This document shows positions 1-9,925 of a stretch of 55,786 nt of DNA, in pieces (within the stretch, counting starts at the first letter, position 1; every line of letters begins with the position of its first letter). The translations under genes were made by a program, and so were the position numbers. This DNA is from Amycolatopsis coloradensis (GTDB taxonomy: Bacteria; Actinomycetota; Actinomycetes; Mycobacteriales; Pseudonocardiaceae): positions 1,105,726 to 1,161,511 of the forward strand of contig NZ_CP150484.1 of NCBI RefSeq assembly GCF_037997115.1, given 5' to 3'. Below the pieces are notes generated by a model. It was given only the letters and a program-made list of their open reading frames with translations. It did not search any database and had not been told where the DNA came from.

Positions 1-2
1 CC

Positions 3-55
3 GCAGGGAAAGACCCTGCCTTGCTCCCCATCGGGAGAGCAAGGGACCTTTGCTA
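3..55. terminator. Hairpins and dispersed repeat copy downstream of the anti-sigma gene
   Basis: Two stem-loops lie just past the stop codon of the minus-strand anti-sigma gene. Bases 3-19 form a 6-bp stem (GCAGGG/CCCTGC) with a 5-nt loop. Bases 20-45 form an 8-bp CCTTGCTC/GAGCAAGG stem that continues after one mismatch. The reverse complement of 30-55 is identical over 26 nt to 44688-44713, immediately after ptsI, so this is a repeated element placed after genes. A transcription terminator role is inferred from position and folding; no T-tract is visible. Confidence 0.55.
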
Positions 56-76
56 CCACTTACCACGTCTCGTCTG

Positions 77-865
77 CTACTTCGCTCCGATGATCTTGTC
101 GAAGAGGACGGCCGGGTTGCCCGGGCCGCAGTCGGCACCGAAGGCGACGATGCGGAACTGGGCGAGTTTGCCTGTGGTGTAGATCACCATCACGCCGTCC
201 TTGCCCGCGACGTTCACCGGACGGATGCCCTCCGGCCGCACGTCGGCGTCCATTCCGGCCGCGGCGACGCAGGCGTCGAGGCGTTCTTCGGTCTTCAGCG
301 AGCCGAAGTCGCGGACGCCGATCGCCTTGCCGACGAGGGCTTCGGCACCTCCGCCGTCTCCGCCGACCGAAGGTCCGGAAGGAGCCGACGGCGCGGGCTG
401 GGCGATACCGCCCGAATCCGGCTCCCGAGTGGTCGGGACGACGATCGCCACGGCGGCGATGGCCGCCGCCGCCACGGTCGCTATTCCGGCGCCCCAGCCG
501 ATCCGCTTGTTCCGCCGCCGCCGTGCGGCCGCGAGGTCCACCACCGGGGCGACCTGCTCCTGCGGCCGTTCAGATACGCCTTGAAACGCAGGCGACACTC
601 GCATTTCGGCGGCCAGCGCGGCGTCGATCCGTGCCGCGTACTCCGCCGGCATCGGCGCGACCGGCTCGTTCGCGAGTTCCGCGAGGTCGGCCGTGGTCGC
701 TTCGAGTGCTTCGATGATCGCCAGTGCTTCGGGGTCGGCGTTCACCAGCGGCCACAGCTTGGCCGCTTCTCGCTCGTCCAGCACACCTGCGTGCAGGTCG
801 GCGAGCACATCGACAGACCACGGCGGACCGACGGTCCCACCGATCCCCCTGCTCTCGTCTGTCAT
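77..865 (-). CDS. Anti-sigma-M factor-like membrane protein (RsmA-like)
   Basis: This 262-residue protein begins within the end of sigM (4-bp ATGA overlap), so the two are translationally coupled, the usual layout of an ECF sigma factor and its anti-sigma factor. The N-terminal ~100 residues are helical and acidic and sit where a zinc-binding anti-sigma domain is expected. The HAGVLDEREAAKLWPLV stretch resembles the zf-HC2 fold, but the CxxC cysteines are missing, so zinc binding is unlikely. A basic stop (RRRRNKR) at ~136-142 precedes one membrane helix at ~144-163. The C-terminal ~95 residues lie outside the membrane, start with a Pro/Gly/Ser-rich linker and end in a compact domain with two cysteines. 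By family knowledge it would hold SigM at the membrane until signalled. The function rests on synteny and topology, not on a strong motif. Confidence 0.8.
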   Translation of the reverse strand: MTDESRGIGGTVGPPWSVDVLADLHAGVLDEREAAKLWPLVNADPEALAIIEALEATTADLAELANEPVAPMPAEYAARIDAALAAEMRVSPAFQGVSERPQEQVAPVVDLAAARRRRNKRIGWGAGIATVAAAAIAAVAIVVPTTREPDSGGIAQPAPSAPSGPSVGGDGGGAEALVGKAIGVRDFGSLKTEERLDACVAAAGMDADVRPEGIRPVNVAGKDGVMVIYTTGKLAQFRIVAFGADCGPGNPAVLFDKIIGAK

Positions 866-1521
866 CGTCCCTCCCCGTCACCCGGCGTGCCCTGAGGACG
901 CCTGGCACCCCGTTGCGGGGTAGCGCGCTCTCGTTTGCTTTCGTGAGTTGGGACGTTCGCAATCGCATCGGGGTTCCGTAGATGTCCGAGAACCTTCGCG
1001 AGCTTTCCGCGACCTCGGGCACACCGGCTCTTGACCGTGCCCTCGGCGATGCCGAGCATCTTCGCCGTCTCGGCGACGGAGTATCCCTCGACGTCGACCA
1101 ACACGATCGGGGCACGCTGCTCTTCGGGGAGCTGGTCGAGAGCTTCCTTGACGACCAGGCTCGTCTCGCGTTCCGACATCGAGTCACGCGGTGAAGCGGG
1201 CTCGTTGAACTGCCCGGTCTCGGGCAACGGAACGGTCGGCCTGGCCTTGCCCCGCCGGATGCGGTCGAGGCACGCGTTCACGACGATGCGGTGCAACCAC
1301 GTCGTGACCTGCGATTCGGCTCTGAAGTTGCCCGCTGCTCGGAACGCGGAGATGAAGGCGTCCTGCAGGGCGTCCGCGGCTTCTTCCGGATCCCGCAAGG
1401 TGCGCAGGGCTACCGCCCACATGCGGTCTCGATGTCGCTGGACCAGTTCACTGAACGCGTGCGGGTCTCCAGCGGCATGCGCCGCTATGAGATCCGCGTC
1501 CGTGGGAGCTGCAGCTGTCAC
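862..1521 (-). CDS. sigM: ECF RNA polymerase sigma factor SigM
   Basis: A 219-residue ECF (group 4) sigma factor. Region 2 is at ~20-90 (FSELVQRHRDRMWAVALRTL, DAFISAFRAAGNFR, TWLHRIVVNACLDRIRR). Region 4 is at ~125-180 (LDQLPEEQRAPIVLVDVEGY, AEGTVKSRCARGRGKLAKVL), giving the helix-turn-helix for the -35 element. A ~35-residue basic tail follows region 4 and is longer than in many ECF factors. The gene lies 31 bp after the pseudokinase gene and overlaps the anti-sigma gene by 4 bp, as in the mycobacterial sigM locus beside mviN, mutT4 and pcnA. In mycobacteria SigM controls ESX-type and surface-lipid genes. Whether it controls the WXG100 loci here is untested; I did not find a convincing SigM promoter. 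Confidence 0.93.
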   Translation of the reverse strand: MTAAAPTDADLIAAHAAGDPHAFSELVQRHRDRMWAVALRTLRDPEEAADALQDAFISAFRAAGNFRAESQVTTWLHRIVVNACLDRIRRGKARPTVPLPETGQFNEPASPRDSMSERETSLVVKEALDQLPEEQRAPIVLVDVEGYSVAETAKMLGIAEGTVKSRCARGRGKLAKVLGHLRNPDAIANVPTHESKRERATPQRGARRPQGTPGDGEGR

Positions 1522-1552
1522 CCGGGAGAGCCTACTGACCCGGTGTCCGCCG

Positions 1553-3154
1553 TCACCCCGCAGGCAGGAAGGTCAGCTCTTTGAGTTCGGTGACGAACTT
1601 TCCTTCGTCATCTTCACCCAGCTGAGTGATCCAGAGGATGAAGTACTGACCCTGCTGTGGCTGCTGCAACGCGATGGTCGATTCGCCCGCCGCAAGGTCT
1701 CCGGTCCCGACGACCTTCGTCTCTTCGAGCTTCGGGTTCTTCTTGTCGGCGGAGCGGATCTCGACCTTCGAACCGGGGCTCGCCGCGTCGATCTTGACCT
1801 GGGTGAGGTTGATCGGGTCCTTGAAGGTCACGACCAGCCCGACGCCGTCCTTGAGCACCGGGAACTGCTTGTCGTACTGGTCGGTCTTCCAGGAGGTGAC
1901 CGTGTCACCGTCGGTGGCGTTCCTGGCCTTGCCGGGGCTGTCGCCCTTGCTGCCCGGGTTGTAGACGGCCACTGCCGACGGCTTCACCGCGGCACCCACG
2001 GCGGGGGACGGCTTCTGCTGGGCGGGCGGCGGCTGCTCGCCCGAGGGCGGCGGCGCGACCTGCGAAGAGGACGCGGCGACGTTGATCTTCGGACCGCTGG
2101 ACTTCGACTCGCCCTGGAACAGGTTGATCAACATCATCCCGCCCCAGGCGAGGATGACCACGGTCGCGACGACCAGCACGGTCACGCCGAACGCCAGCTT
2201 CTTGCGCCGCGCGACGTCCTTGACCGGCTTCTTCGTCGTCCAGACCGTGCCGTCCGATTCGGCCACGGCCTCTTCCTCGCCGACGGCCTTGATCAGCTGG
2301 GTGCGCTCTTCGGCTTCGGCGACCTGGTCCAGGACACGCAGGATGGCCGCGCTGGTGCGGATACCGCCGTGGCCGCCGTCCTCGATGGTGCGGACGGCGA
2401 GCGAGGACAGCTCGACCGGCACCGTCGGGACCAGTGAACGCGGCGGGATGACACGGCCGGTCGGCGCGTGCGGCGCCGCCGGGATCGCGGCCGGGCCGCC
2501 GGGAAGGGCCCACCGGCCGGTCAGCAGCAGATACAGGACGGCGCCGAGTGCTTTGACGTCGTCGCGAAGGGTCGCTTCGGGCAAGGGGCCCGGGAAGGCG
2601 AGCTTCAGCGCGCCGTCCGGGGTGAGCCGGAGACGCTGCGGGTGGTCGAGGCCGAGGACGAGACCGTTCTGATGGGCGTGGTCGACGGCTTCCGCCAGCG
2701 CCTGCACCATCCTGGCCGCCGCGGCGGGCGCCACCGGGCGCTGGGCCACCAGGTCGACCAGATCGCTGCCCTTGGTCCATTCCGCGACGACGACACCGAG
2801 CAGACCTTCGCTCGAAGTGACGCCGCTGCCGAGGCTGAGCACGTCGAGAACGCGCGCGACCCCGCCATGACCGAACTTGGAGGCGTGCGCGGCACGTTCC
2901 AGCGTCCGGCGCGCGAGCCGGGCGGCTTCCGCGTCCGCGGGGTCGCCGACCAGCAGGGTCAGCGCCACGTCCCGCTTCAGCTGCCCGTCGCGGGCACGCC
3001 AAAGATGCGCGGCGGCCCGCTCGTCCACCCCGAACTGTGCGAGCAGGCGATACCGGCCGTCACCGACGACCCGGCCAGGGGCCAGCGACCCGCCTTGGGC
3101 CCGGATGCCCATCTGGCCGACCTCCCCTGCCTGTTCGCTCCGTCTCGTATCCAC
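1553..3154 (-). CDS. Membrane pseudokinase with C-terminal discoidin-like domain
   Basis: This 533-residue protein has a kinase-like fold at ~35-300, a membrane helix at ~312-338 after RRKK, a Ser/Pro/Gln-rich linker and a discoidin/galactose-binding-like domain at ~400-533. The kinase domain is dead by sequence. The VAxK lysine is Thr66 (VALT), the HRD loop reads LGLDHPQRLRL near 167-177 without the catalytic Asp, and DFG is replaced by AFP near 186-188. It lies directly downstream of murJ with a 78-bp gap. In Mycobacterium tuberculosis an equivalent pseudokinase domain is fused to MurJ/MviN and, when phosphorylated by PknB, recruits FhaA to restrain peptidoglycan synthesis. The separate gene here probably plays the same part. 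The outer C-terminal domain could sense a wall ligand (inferred). Confidence 0.85.
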   Translation of the reverse strand: MDTRRSEQAGEVGQMGIRAQGGSLAPGRVVGDGRYRLLAQFGVDERAAAHLWRARDGQLKRDVALTLLVGDPADAEAARLARRTLERAAHASKFGHGGVARVLDVLSLGSGVTSSEGLLGVVVAEWTKGSDLVDLVAQRPVAPAAAARMVQALAEAVDHAHQNGLVLGLDHPQRLRLTPDGALKLAFPGPLPEATLRDDVKALGAVLYLLLTGRWALPGGPAAIPAAPHAPTGRVIPPRSLVPTVPVELSSLAVRTIEDGGHGGIRTSAAILRVLDQVAEAEERTQLIKAVGEEEAVAESDGTVWTTKKPVKDVARRKKLAFGVTVLVVATVVILAWGGMMLINLFQGESKSSGPKINVAASSSQVAPPPSGEQPPPAQQKPSPAVGAAVKPSAVAVYNPGSKGDSPGKARNATDGDTVTSWKTDQYDKQFPVLKDGVGLVVTFKDPINLTQVKIDAASPGSKVEIRSADKKNPKLEETKVVGTGDLAAGESTIALQQPQQGQYFILWITQLGEDDEGKFVTELKELTFLPAG

Positions 3155-3232
3155 CGCACTCTCCCGCGTAGCTCCCGCCCCGAGAGTACCCAGAATACGA
3201 CCCGTGAACGCGCGCCATCCGTACGTGAATCG

Positions 3233-5527
3233 TTATCCGCGCTTGATCAACCGGGTGATCCTCGCCGTGGCGGGCTTCAATTCCTCGACCTTCAAGGCCA
3301 TGAGCACGCCGAACGACACCACGATCCCGACCACCGTCTGGAGCAGAAGTTTCACCCAGGCATGGAAAGTAGGCCCGAACGAGTCGGGGACGATCTGCCC
3401 GGCGAGCCACGCCGCGCCGACCCCGAGCACACTCGCGACGACCGTGAAGAGGATCACCCCGAGAACCCGCTTGCTCCGGAGATTTCCGAGGGTCACCCAC
3501 AGCCAGACCTGACCGAGGATCGCGCCGACGACGAACGTGAGGCCGTTGACCATCATCACGCCGAGCACGATGTTGTCCGGTGAGAGCAGCACGGGGCACA
3601 GGTACAGCAGCGGCACCTTCACCACGGTCATCACGATCATGATCAGCACCGGCGTCCGCGCGTCCTTCATCGAGTAGAACACCCGCATCTGAAGCATGAC
3701 CAGCGCGTACGGCAGCAGCGCGAACGCCGAGATGGCCAGCGCCTCGCCCATCCGTGACGCGTCCTCGACCGTGCCCTTGCCCAAGGTGAACAGGGCGATA
3801 CCGACCGAACCGCCCACGACGGTCATCACCGCGGAGATCGGCACGAGCATCACCGTCGAGATCCGCGACGCGTAGGAGAGATCGCCGATCAGCTTCTTGT
3901 GGTCGCCGTCCGCGGCCGCGCGGCTCATCCGCGGCATGATCGCGGTCAGCAGTGACACCCCGATGACGCCGTACGGCAGCTGGAAGAGCAGCCACGCGTT
4001 GCTGTACGCGGTCACACCGCCCTGCGAACCGCTGGTCAGCACCCTGGTGGTGATCGTGTAGCCGACCTGGCTGACCGCGACGTAGCCGACGGTCCACAGC
4101 GCCAGCCCGCCGAACTCCTTCATGCGCTTGTCGATGCCCCAGCGCCATTTGAACTTGAACCCCGACCGCAGCAGCGGCGGAATCAGCAGGATCGACTGCG
4201 CCACGATGCCCGAAGTCACGCCGATGCCCAGGGTCAGCACCTTCGGGTCGGTGATCGACACCGGATCTGTGGAGATGTTCCCCGGCATGATCCACACCAC
4301 GAGGATGGTGAAGATGACGACGAGGTTGTTGATCACCGGCGCCCACGCTGTCGGGCCGAAGATGTGCTTCGCGTTCAGCACCGCCGAGAGCAGCGCGAAC
4401 ACGCCGTAGAAGAAGATCTGCGGCAGCAGCAGGTACGCGAACGCGGTGACCAGCTCGGGATTCGCCTGGCCCTTGTCGTCGACGTAGAGCTTGGTGATCA
4501 ACGGCGCCGCGAAGACGGCGATCGTCGTCCCGACCACGAGCAGCGTGCCCGCCACCGTGACCAGCCGCTGGGTGTAGGCCTCGCCGCCGTCCTTGTCGTC
4601 CTGCGACCGCACGAGCAGCGGGACCACGAGGCTGGACAGCACCCCGCCCATCAGCAGCTCGAAGATGATGTTCGGCATCGTGTTGGCGACGTTGAACGAG
4701 TCGTTCTCCACCTGGGCGCCGATGGCCGCGACCAGCAGCAGCTTCCACGCGAAGCCGGTGATGCGGCTGATCAGCGAGGCGATCGCCATCCGGCCGCTCG
4801 ACTTCGCGATCGACGGCGCCTTCGCCGGAGCGGCGACATCCTGCTCGCCCGTCTCCCCCGGACGCGGTTTGACCAGCGGCGCGTCCTTGATCGCCGGCAT
4901 GACCTGCGTGGCGAGCTGGTCGTACGGGCGGAGGACGTCGGGGTCGGCGACCGGCCAGCGCGAGCCCATCGGGACGCCGGGGGTGCGCGGGATGAACCGC
5001 GTCGCGTCGGGTTCGTCGCGCCGGTCCACCTGCCACGGGCGGACCGGTGGCGGCTGGCGGCGCCCGCGATGCGGCGGAGGCGGGGTCTGATGGAGCGCCT
5101 GCGGAGGCGGCTGTGACACGGCCGGACGCCGCGGCGGCGGGTTCTGGGACGGCTGCGGCAGCGGCGGGCCCTGCGGCGGCGGAACCGGCTGACGACGGGT
5201 CGGCGGCGGAGGCGTCCCCTGAGCAGGGGGCACCTTCCGCGGCGGTGCCTGGGTCGGCGGCGGCGGGGTCTGCGGTGGCCTCAGCCGCCGTGTCTCGTCG
5301 TCGGGGCGGCCCGCCACCCGCTGGCGGCGGCCGTCCACCGGCTGCGGAGGAGGCGGCGGCGCGGCCCGCCGCGGGCGCTCACCGCGTTCGGGCGGGGGCT
5401 GCTGCGGGGGCGGCTGACGACGCTCCGGACGGCGTGCGGGTCCCTCGGTACGGCGGGGCGGTGGCGGAGTGCCTTCGCGCCGGGGACGGCCTGCACGCTC
5501 GGGCGGTACACCCGGCTCTCTTTCCAA
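3233..5527 (-). CDS. murJ: Lipid II flippase MurJ (MviN) with long proline-rich N-terminal extension
   Basis: A 764-residue integral membrane protein of the MOP superfamily that moves lipid II across the membrane for peptidoglycan synthesis. The membrane core starts near residue 240 (MAIASLISRITGFAWKLLLV) and runs through 13-15 helices, with the family's NVANTMPNIIFELLMGG, PYGVIGVSLLTAIMPRMS and FYSMKDARTP segments. The first ~225 residues are a cytoplasmic Pro/Arg/Gln-rich, probably disordered extension. The frame opens with TTG at 5527 and a weak Shine-Dalgarno; a later start inside the extension cannot be excluded. It sits between the DUF6049 gene and the pseudokinase gene, as in other actinobacteria. 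The C-terminus ends shortly after the last helices, without the fused pseudokinase known from mycobacteria. Confidence 0.93.
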   Translation of the reverse strand: MEREPGVPPERAGRPRREGTPPPPRRTEGPARRPERRQPPPQQPPPERGERPRRAAPPPPPQPVDGRRQRVAGRPDDETRRLRPPQTPPPPTQAPPRKVPPAQGTPPPPTRRQPVPPPQGPPLPQPSQNPPPRRPAVSQPPPQALHQTPPPPHRGRRQPPPVRPWQVDRRDEPDATRFIPRTPGVPMGSRWPVADPDVLRPYDQLATQVMPAIKDAPLVKPRPGETGEQDVAAPAKAPSIAKSSGRMAIASLISRITGFAWKLLLVAAIGAQVENDSFNVANTMPNIIFELLMGGVLSSLVVPLLVRSQDDKDGGEAYTQRLVTVAGTLLVVGTTIAVFAAPLITKLYVDDKGQANPELVTAFAYLLLPQIFFYGVFALLSAVLNAKHIFGPTAWAPVINNLVVIFTILVVWIMPGNISTDPVSITDPKVLTLGIGVTSGIVAQSILLIPPLLRSGFKFKWRWGIDKRMKEFGGLALWTVGYVAVSQVGYTITTRVLTSGSQGGVTAYSNAWLLFQLPYGVIGVSLLTAIMPRMSRAAADGDHKKLIGDLSYASRISTVMLVPISAVMTVVGGSVGIALFTLGKGTVEDASRMGEALAISAFALLPYALVMLQMRVFYSMKDARTPVLIMIVMTVVKVPLLYLCPVLLSPDNIVLGVMMVNGLTFVVGAILGQVWLWVTLGNLRSKRVLGVILFTVVASVLGVGAAWLAGQIVPDSFGPTFHAWVKLLLQTVVGIVVSFGVLMALKVEELKPATARITRLIKRG

Positions 5528-5610
5528 CGCGTGCCCAATCCTCGGTGCTCGGCTACGTGATGCCCGGCGGCATCGTTCGACCCAGGGTAATCGGCGACGC
5601 CCGGAAACAC

Positions 5611-7758
5611 TTAAACCTGTGCGTCCTCGGTCACACGCGGGGCGGTTTCGTTCGCCCGATCGGCTCGTGAGTCCTTGATCCTCCGGTAGATCCGGCGGGA
5701 CGACAGGAGCAGCAGCGCACCCGCCGCGGTGACGGTGATGATGATGGTGATCGCGCCGTACTCCGTGGACGTCAGCTCGAACCGCGCGGCCGAACCGAGC
5801 GGGGTCCCGTCGGGCGTGGTCAGCGACACGTCGACGCTGAACCGGCCGGCCCGCAGGGCCTCGACCGGGAGCAGCCGGTTACGGGCGCTGTTGGCCGGGA
5901 CCATCTGAGCCTGCAACTGGGTGTCGTCGGTCGGCCGCAGACCCACGTTGTTCTTCAAGGCGACCTGGACGGCGACGCCGACCGGCAGGTTGTTGGTGAT
6001 GAACACCGGCAGCGGCGCCGCGCCGGAAGCCAGCGCGATCGTCTGCTTCGGCCGCTCGACGGTGACCTGGCTGCGGATCGCCTCCAGATCGCCGCGGGCG
6101 TTGCCGGTGACGGTCGCGGCGTCCGCGCCGCGCCACGACGTCGACGCGGCCCGGATGAGGGCGAGCCGGACCGGGGCGATCACGTCGGCCGGCCGCACCC
6201 GTTTGGTGGCGTCCATCGTCATCGCGGACGACAGGCCCAGCGTCTCGTTGTCGAGCTGGGACATCTTCGCGGTGACGTCGCCGCTGGTCGCGGCCGTCAG
6301 ATCCTGCGGGTCGTAGTTGACCGAGGCCGTCCCGGACGGGCCTTCGCCGAGCAGCTCGGGCAGCGGCGCCGACTTGAGGAGACCGGCGGCGTAGAAGTCG
6401 CCCATCCGCTCCAGGAACGTGGTGAGTTCGGTGCCGGTCGCGGCCCAGTGCCGCGGCGGCGCGATCAGCAGGCGCGAGCGCTCCGGCCCCTCGTTCTGCC
6501 CGCCGAGCCCGGCACGGAAGGCGATGGCGCCGAGCCCGTTCTGGGTCGACCCAGGGCCGTTCAGCGCGGACGAGATCAGCGCGTCGATCGGCTGCGCGCG
6601 CAGGTCCGTCCCTTCGATCGACACCCCGCTCGAAAGCGGTGTGCGGGACTGGAGCTTGCCCGAATCGGTCAGCACGGTCTTGACGCCCGCCTTGCCGATC
6701 GCTTCGACGGTCTGCGAGTCGAGGGCGCCGCCGGGCCAGAGCACGCCGTCCTGCGGCTGGATGCCGAGCAGGTTCTTGATCGTCCCCGCGCCGCCGAGCG
6801 CGGTGGTCATGAGCGCGGTGTCGGTGGCGTCACCGGCGCGGACCTTCGTCAGCGCGGTGAGGTCGGCGTCGGCGAACGGGAGGGTGACCACGCACCGGCC
6901 CGCGACCAGCGCCTTCAGCCTGCCGAGCCAGTTCTTCGCGGTCTCGACGCCCTTGCCGGGAGCGCCGCCCGCGACCTGATAGCCACGGGTCATCGCGTCG
7001 ACGGTCGCGACCAGGTCGGGGTCGATGGCCAGGCACAACGACGACGAGACCTTCGTGTCGGCCTCGGCCGCGCGCGCCGCCTCGACCAGCGAGTCCAGCC
7101 GTCCGCCGGCGGCCAGTTCGTCCGCCAGCCGCTCGTCCGCGAGGGTCAGCGGCCCGCCGAGTGGGGCGGAGACGACGTGCACGACGCTGTTCGCGATCGG
7201 CCACAGCAGGCTCGTCGACGGCGCCGACGGCGGACGCGACGCGGGTGCCTTGCCGGGGACACCGAGCACCGGCATCAGCAGGGTGACCGCCGCCAGCCGT
7301 TCCGGACCGCCGAAATCCGGGGTCCCGTTGACGTTGACCAGCAGCGGGTACACGCCGGGCCTCGGGAACTGCAGCTTGGCGGACTGACCGAGCGGGACGG
7401 CCAGGTTCAGCGCGGCGCTCTGGCCGGGCTCCAGCTCGTCCGGTTCGAGATCGACGAACTCCGTCGCCGCGAGATCCTTGAACTTGTCGCCGGCGAGGAC
7501 GTCACCGATCTGCTGCTCGCTCTGCAGCCGCGTGCCCAGTTGCAGCCGGACACCCAGCTTGCTGATCCGCCGGTCGCCGATGTTGGTGACGCGGCCGGTC
7601 ACGGTGAGCGAAGCCGAGGCCGAGGTGATCACGCGGGGGTTGAGCTGGTCGAGGTCCACGCGCAGCCGGGGCTGTTCCTGGGCCTGCGCGACCGCGACGG
7701 GCAACGCGGTGAAGGCCAGGAACAGGATCGACAGGACAGTGGCGGCAAGCCGCTTCAC
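5611..7758 (-). CDS. DUF6049 family secreted/membrane-anchored protein (Rv3909-like)
   Basis: A 715-residue protein with a clear signal peptide ([20 protein letters not shown], cleavage near AVAQAQ). A large extracytoplasmic part begins with a beta-rich domain (~27-150) and includes a long central region. One membrane helix lies near the C-terminus (~668-690, [20 protein letters not shown]), followed by a ~30-residue basic-acidic tail. The start is GTG, overlapping the NUDIX stop (GTGA). Family members occupy the same place, between mutT4 and murJ, across Mycobacteriales and Pseudonocardiales. The biochemical role is unknown; co-occurrence with murJ suggests an envelope function. Confidence 0.88.
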   Translation of the reverse strand: MKRLAATVLSILFLAFTALPVAVAQAQEQPRLRVDLDQLNPRVITSASASLTVTGRVTNIGDRRISKLGVRLQLGTRLQSEQQIGDVLAGDKFKDLAATEFVDLEPDELEPGQSAALNLAVPLGQSAKLQFPRPGVYPLLVNVNGTPDFGGPERLAAVTLLMPVLGVPGKAPASRPPSAPSTSLLWPIANSVVHVVSAPLGGPLTLADERLADELAAGGRLDSLVEAARAAEADTKVSSSLCLAIDPDLVATVDAMTRGYQVAGGAPGKGVETAKNWLGRLKALVAGRCVVTLPFADADLTALTKVRAGDATDTALMTTALGGAGTIKNLLGIQPQDGVLWPGGALDSQTVEAIGKAGVKTVLTDSGKLQSRTPLSSGVSIEGTDLRAQPIDALISSALNGPGSTQNGLGAIAFRAGLGGQNEGPERSRLLIAPPRHWAATGTELTTFLERMGDFYAAGLLKSAPLPELLGEGPSGTASVNYDPQDLTAATSGDVTAKMSQLDNETLGLSSAMTMDATKRVRPADVIAPVRLALIRAASTSWRGADAATVTGNARGDLEAIRSQVTVERPKQTIALASGAAPLPVFITNNLPVGVAVQVALKNNVGLRPTDDTQLQAQMVPANSARNRLLPVEALRAGRFSVDVSLTTPDGTPLGSAARFELTSTEYGAITIIITVTAAGALLLLSSRRIYRRIKDSRADRANETAPRVTEDAQV

Positions 7759-8279
7759 TCAGGTGCTCCCTCGGCGGTGTGCTGTTGCTGCGCGAAGAGT
7801 TCTTTGGCCTTCCGGACCAGCTTGCGCTCGTCGGAGTAGGCGAGTTTGGTCTCCAGGTCGGCGAGCGGCACCCAGGCGACCTCGGTCACCTCGACATCCT
7901 CGTCCGAAAGTTCGCCGCCGGTGGATTCCAGGATGAAATGGTGCACCGTCTTGTGCACGCGCCGTCGCTCGGCCACGAACCAGTAGTCGATGGTGCCGAG
8001 GGGCTGCAGGACCTGCGCGGAGATGCCGGTCTCCTCCTTCACCTCGCGCACAGCTGTCTGCTCCACCGTCTCACCGTCCTCGATGTGGCCCTTCGGCAGC
8101 GACCACAGCAGTCTGCCGTGCCGGTCGAGCCGCCCGATCAGCGCGGCGTTCGCCCGTTCGGCGTCGACGACGAGTCCGCCGGCCGAGGTTTCGTCGACCG
8201 TGGTCAGCCGCCTTCCCCGCCTGCGCCTCCGCCGGCGGCCCGGCTTCGAGGCGCCGGAGCGCCCGGCTGATCCAGACAT
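7755..8279 (-). CDS. NUDIX hydrolase (MutT4-like)
   Basis: A 174-residue NUDIX hydrolase. The Nudix box G-x5-E-x7-REVKEETG is intact at ~64-85, so a Mg-dependent nucleoside diphosphate-X hydrolase is expected. The N-terminus carries an unusual polybasic tract ([11 protein letters not shown], ~14-24) before the fold. It overlaps the DUF6049 gene by 4 bp and is divergent from pcnA across 100 bp. The same arrangement (Rv3908 mutT4 / Rv3907c pcnA) supports orthology with MutT4. The natural substrate is not settled by sequence; family members act on damaged nucleotides or dinucleoside polyphosphates. Confidence 0.9.
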   Translation of the reverse strand: MSGSAGRSGASKPGRRRRRRRGRRLTTVDETSAGGLVVDAERANAALIGRLDRHGRLLWSLPKGHIEDGETVEQTAVREVKEETGISAQVLQPLGTIDYWFVAERRRVHKTVHHFILESTGGELSDEDVEVTEVAWVPLADLETKLAYSDERKLVRKAKELFAQQQHTAEGAPE

Positions 8280-8379
8280 GCTGCGATGCTAGAGCAAACG
8301 GCGGTACAGGTACGCTGGCTCTCCGTGCCCATGGTGGGCCGGGCCGTAGTAAGTACATCCAAATCGTGGTGGGATTGTC

Positions 8380-9846
8380 GTGAACAAGGTGGTCGCCGGG
8401 CAGGCGATTGCGGGGAAGAGCACTGCGATGCAGAACGCCGTGACCGAGCTGATGCGCATCTCCCCGCTGGCGGACGAGCTCGCGAAGCTCTTCGCGAAGG
8501 CGGGGCACAGCCTGTACCTGGTCGGCGGCAGCGTCCGCGACATGATGCTCCGCCGGCTGTCGAACGACCTCGACTTCACCACCGACGCCCGCCCGGACCA
8601 GGTGCTCAAGATCGTCAGCGCCTGGGGCGACGCGGTGTGGGACGTCGGTATCGCGTTCGGCACCGTCGGCGTGACCAAACAGGGCATGACCCTGGAGATC
8701 ACGACGTTCCGCGCCGACAGCTACGACCGTGTCGGCCGCAACCCCGAGGTCACCTTCGGTGACAGCATCGAGGGAGATCTGCTCCGCCGCGACTTCACGG
8801 TCAACGCGATGGCGATCGACCTCGCGAACAAGACCTTCGTCGACCCGCACGACGGGCTCCAGGCACTGCAGGACAAGGTGCTCGACACGCCCGCGACCCC
8901 GCAGGAGTCCTTCGCCGACGACCCGCTGCGCATGCTGCGGGCCGCTCGGTTCTCCGCGCAGCTCGGGTTCACCGCGGCGCCGCGGGTGGTCGACGCGATG
9001 TCGTCGATGGCCGAGGAGATCGACCGGATCACCGCCGAGCGCGTGCAGGCCGAGCTGTCGAAGCTGCTGCTGGCGGACGACCCCCGGCCCGGTATCGAGC
9101 TGCTGGTCGACACCCGCCTCGCCGATCGCGTGCTGCCCGAGGTGCCGGGGATGCGGCTGGCGATCGACGAGCACCACCAGCACAAGGACGTCTACCAGCA
9201 CTCGCTGACCGTGCTCGCGCAGGCGATCGACCTGGAGAAGACGCACGAACCGACCTCCGAGCCGGATCTGATCCTGCGGCTCGCGGCGCTCCTGCACGAC
9301 GTCGGCAAGCCCGCGACGCGCGAGTTCCAGCCCGGTGGCGGCGTGAGCTTCCACCACCACGAGGTCGTCGGCGCGAAGATGGCGCGCAAGCGTTTGCGCG
9401 CGCTGAAGTTCTCGAAGGAGATCGTCCAGGACGTCAGCCAGCTCGTGTTCCTCCACCTGCGGTTCCACGGCTACGGCAAGGGCGAGTGGACGGATTCGGC
9501 GGTGCGGCGCTACGTCACCGACGCCGGCGACCTGCTGCCCCGGCTGCACAAGCTGGTGCGCGCCGACTGCACCACGCGCAACCGCAAGAAGGCGGCCGCG
9601 CTGCAGGCGACCTACGACGATCTCGAGCGGAGGATCGAAGCGATCCAGGCGCAGGAGGATCTCGACAAGGTCCGGCCGGACCTCAACGGCGACGAGATCA
9701 TGCGGATCCTCGGCCTCAAGCCAGGGCCGGACGTCGGCAAGGCGTGGAAGCACCTGAAGGAACTGCGGCTCGACCGCGGTCCGCTGGAGCACGACGAGGC
9801 GGTCGCCGAGCTGAAGAAGTGGGCCGCCGAGAACGGCATAGGCTGA
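8380..9846 (+). CDS. pcnA: CCA tRNA nucleotidyltransferase
   Basis: A 488-residue enzyme that adds or repairs the 3' CCA end of tRNAs. The polymerase-beta-type head has GGSVRD (~49-54) and the metal-binding DLDF (~63-66). The RNA-binding middle follows (EDPLRMLRAARF-like: DDPLRMLRAARFSAQLGF). A C-terminal HD domain carries LLHDVGKPAT near 304-313, as in bacterial bifunctional enzymes. The GTG at 8380 gives the longest product. An ATG at 8428 has a GGGGAAG Shine-Dalgarno 10 nt upstream and may be the true start, trimming 16 residues. It is divergent from the NUDIX gene, the conserved actinobacterial arrangement. Confidence 0.95.
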   Translation: MNKVVAGQAIAGKSTAMQNAVTELMRISPLADELAKLFAKAGHSLYLVGGSVRDMMLRRLSNDLDFTTDARPDQVLKIVSAWGDAVWDVGIAFGTVGVTKQGMTLEITTFRADSYDRVGRNPEVTFGDSIEGDLLRRDFTVNAMAIDLANKTFVDPHDGLQALQDKVLDTPATPQESFADDPLRMLRAARFSAQLGFTAAPRVVDAMSSMAEEIDRITAERVQAELSKLLLADDPRPGIELLVDTRLADRVLPEVPGMRLAIDEHHQHKDVYQHSLTVLAQAIDLEKTHEPTSEPDLILRLAALLHDVGKPATREFQPGGGVSFHHHEVVGAKMARKRLRALKFSKEIVQDVSQLVFLHLRFHGYGKGEWTDSAVRRYVTDAGDLLPRLHKLVRADCTTRNRKKAAALQATYDDLERRIEAIQAQEDLDKVRPDLNGDEIMRILGLKPGPDVGKAWKHLKELRLDRGPLEHDEAVAELKKWAAENGIG

Positions 9847-9925
9847 GATAAACCCCCTTGGTCTCTGGATCCACGTGGCGTAACCGGAGATACTCCTGCC
9901 GGTGCTCCGGGCAGGGGGAAAATCC

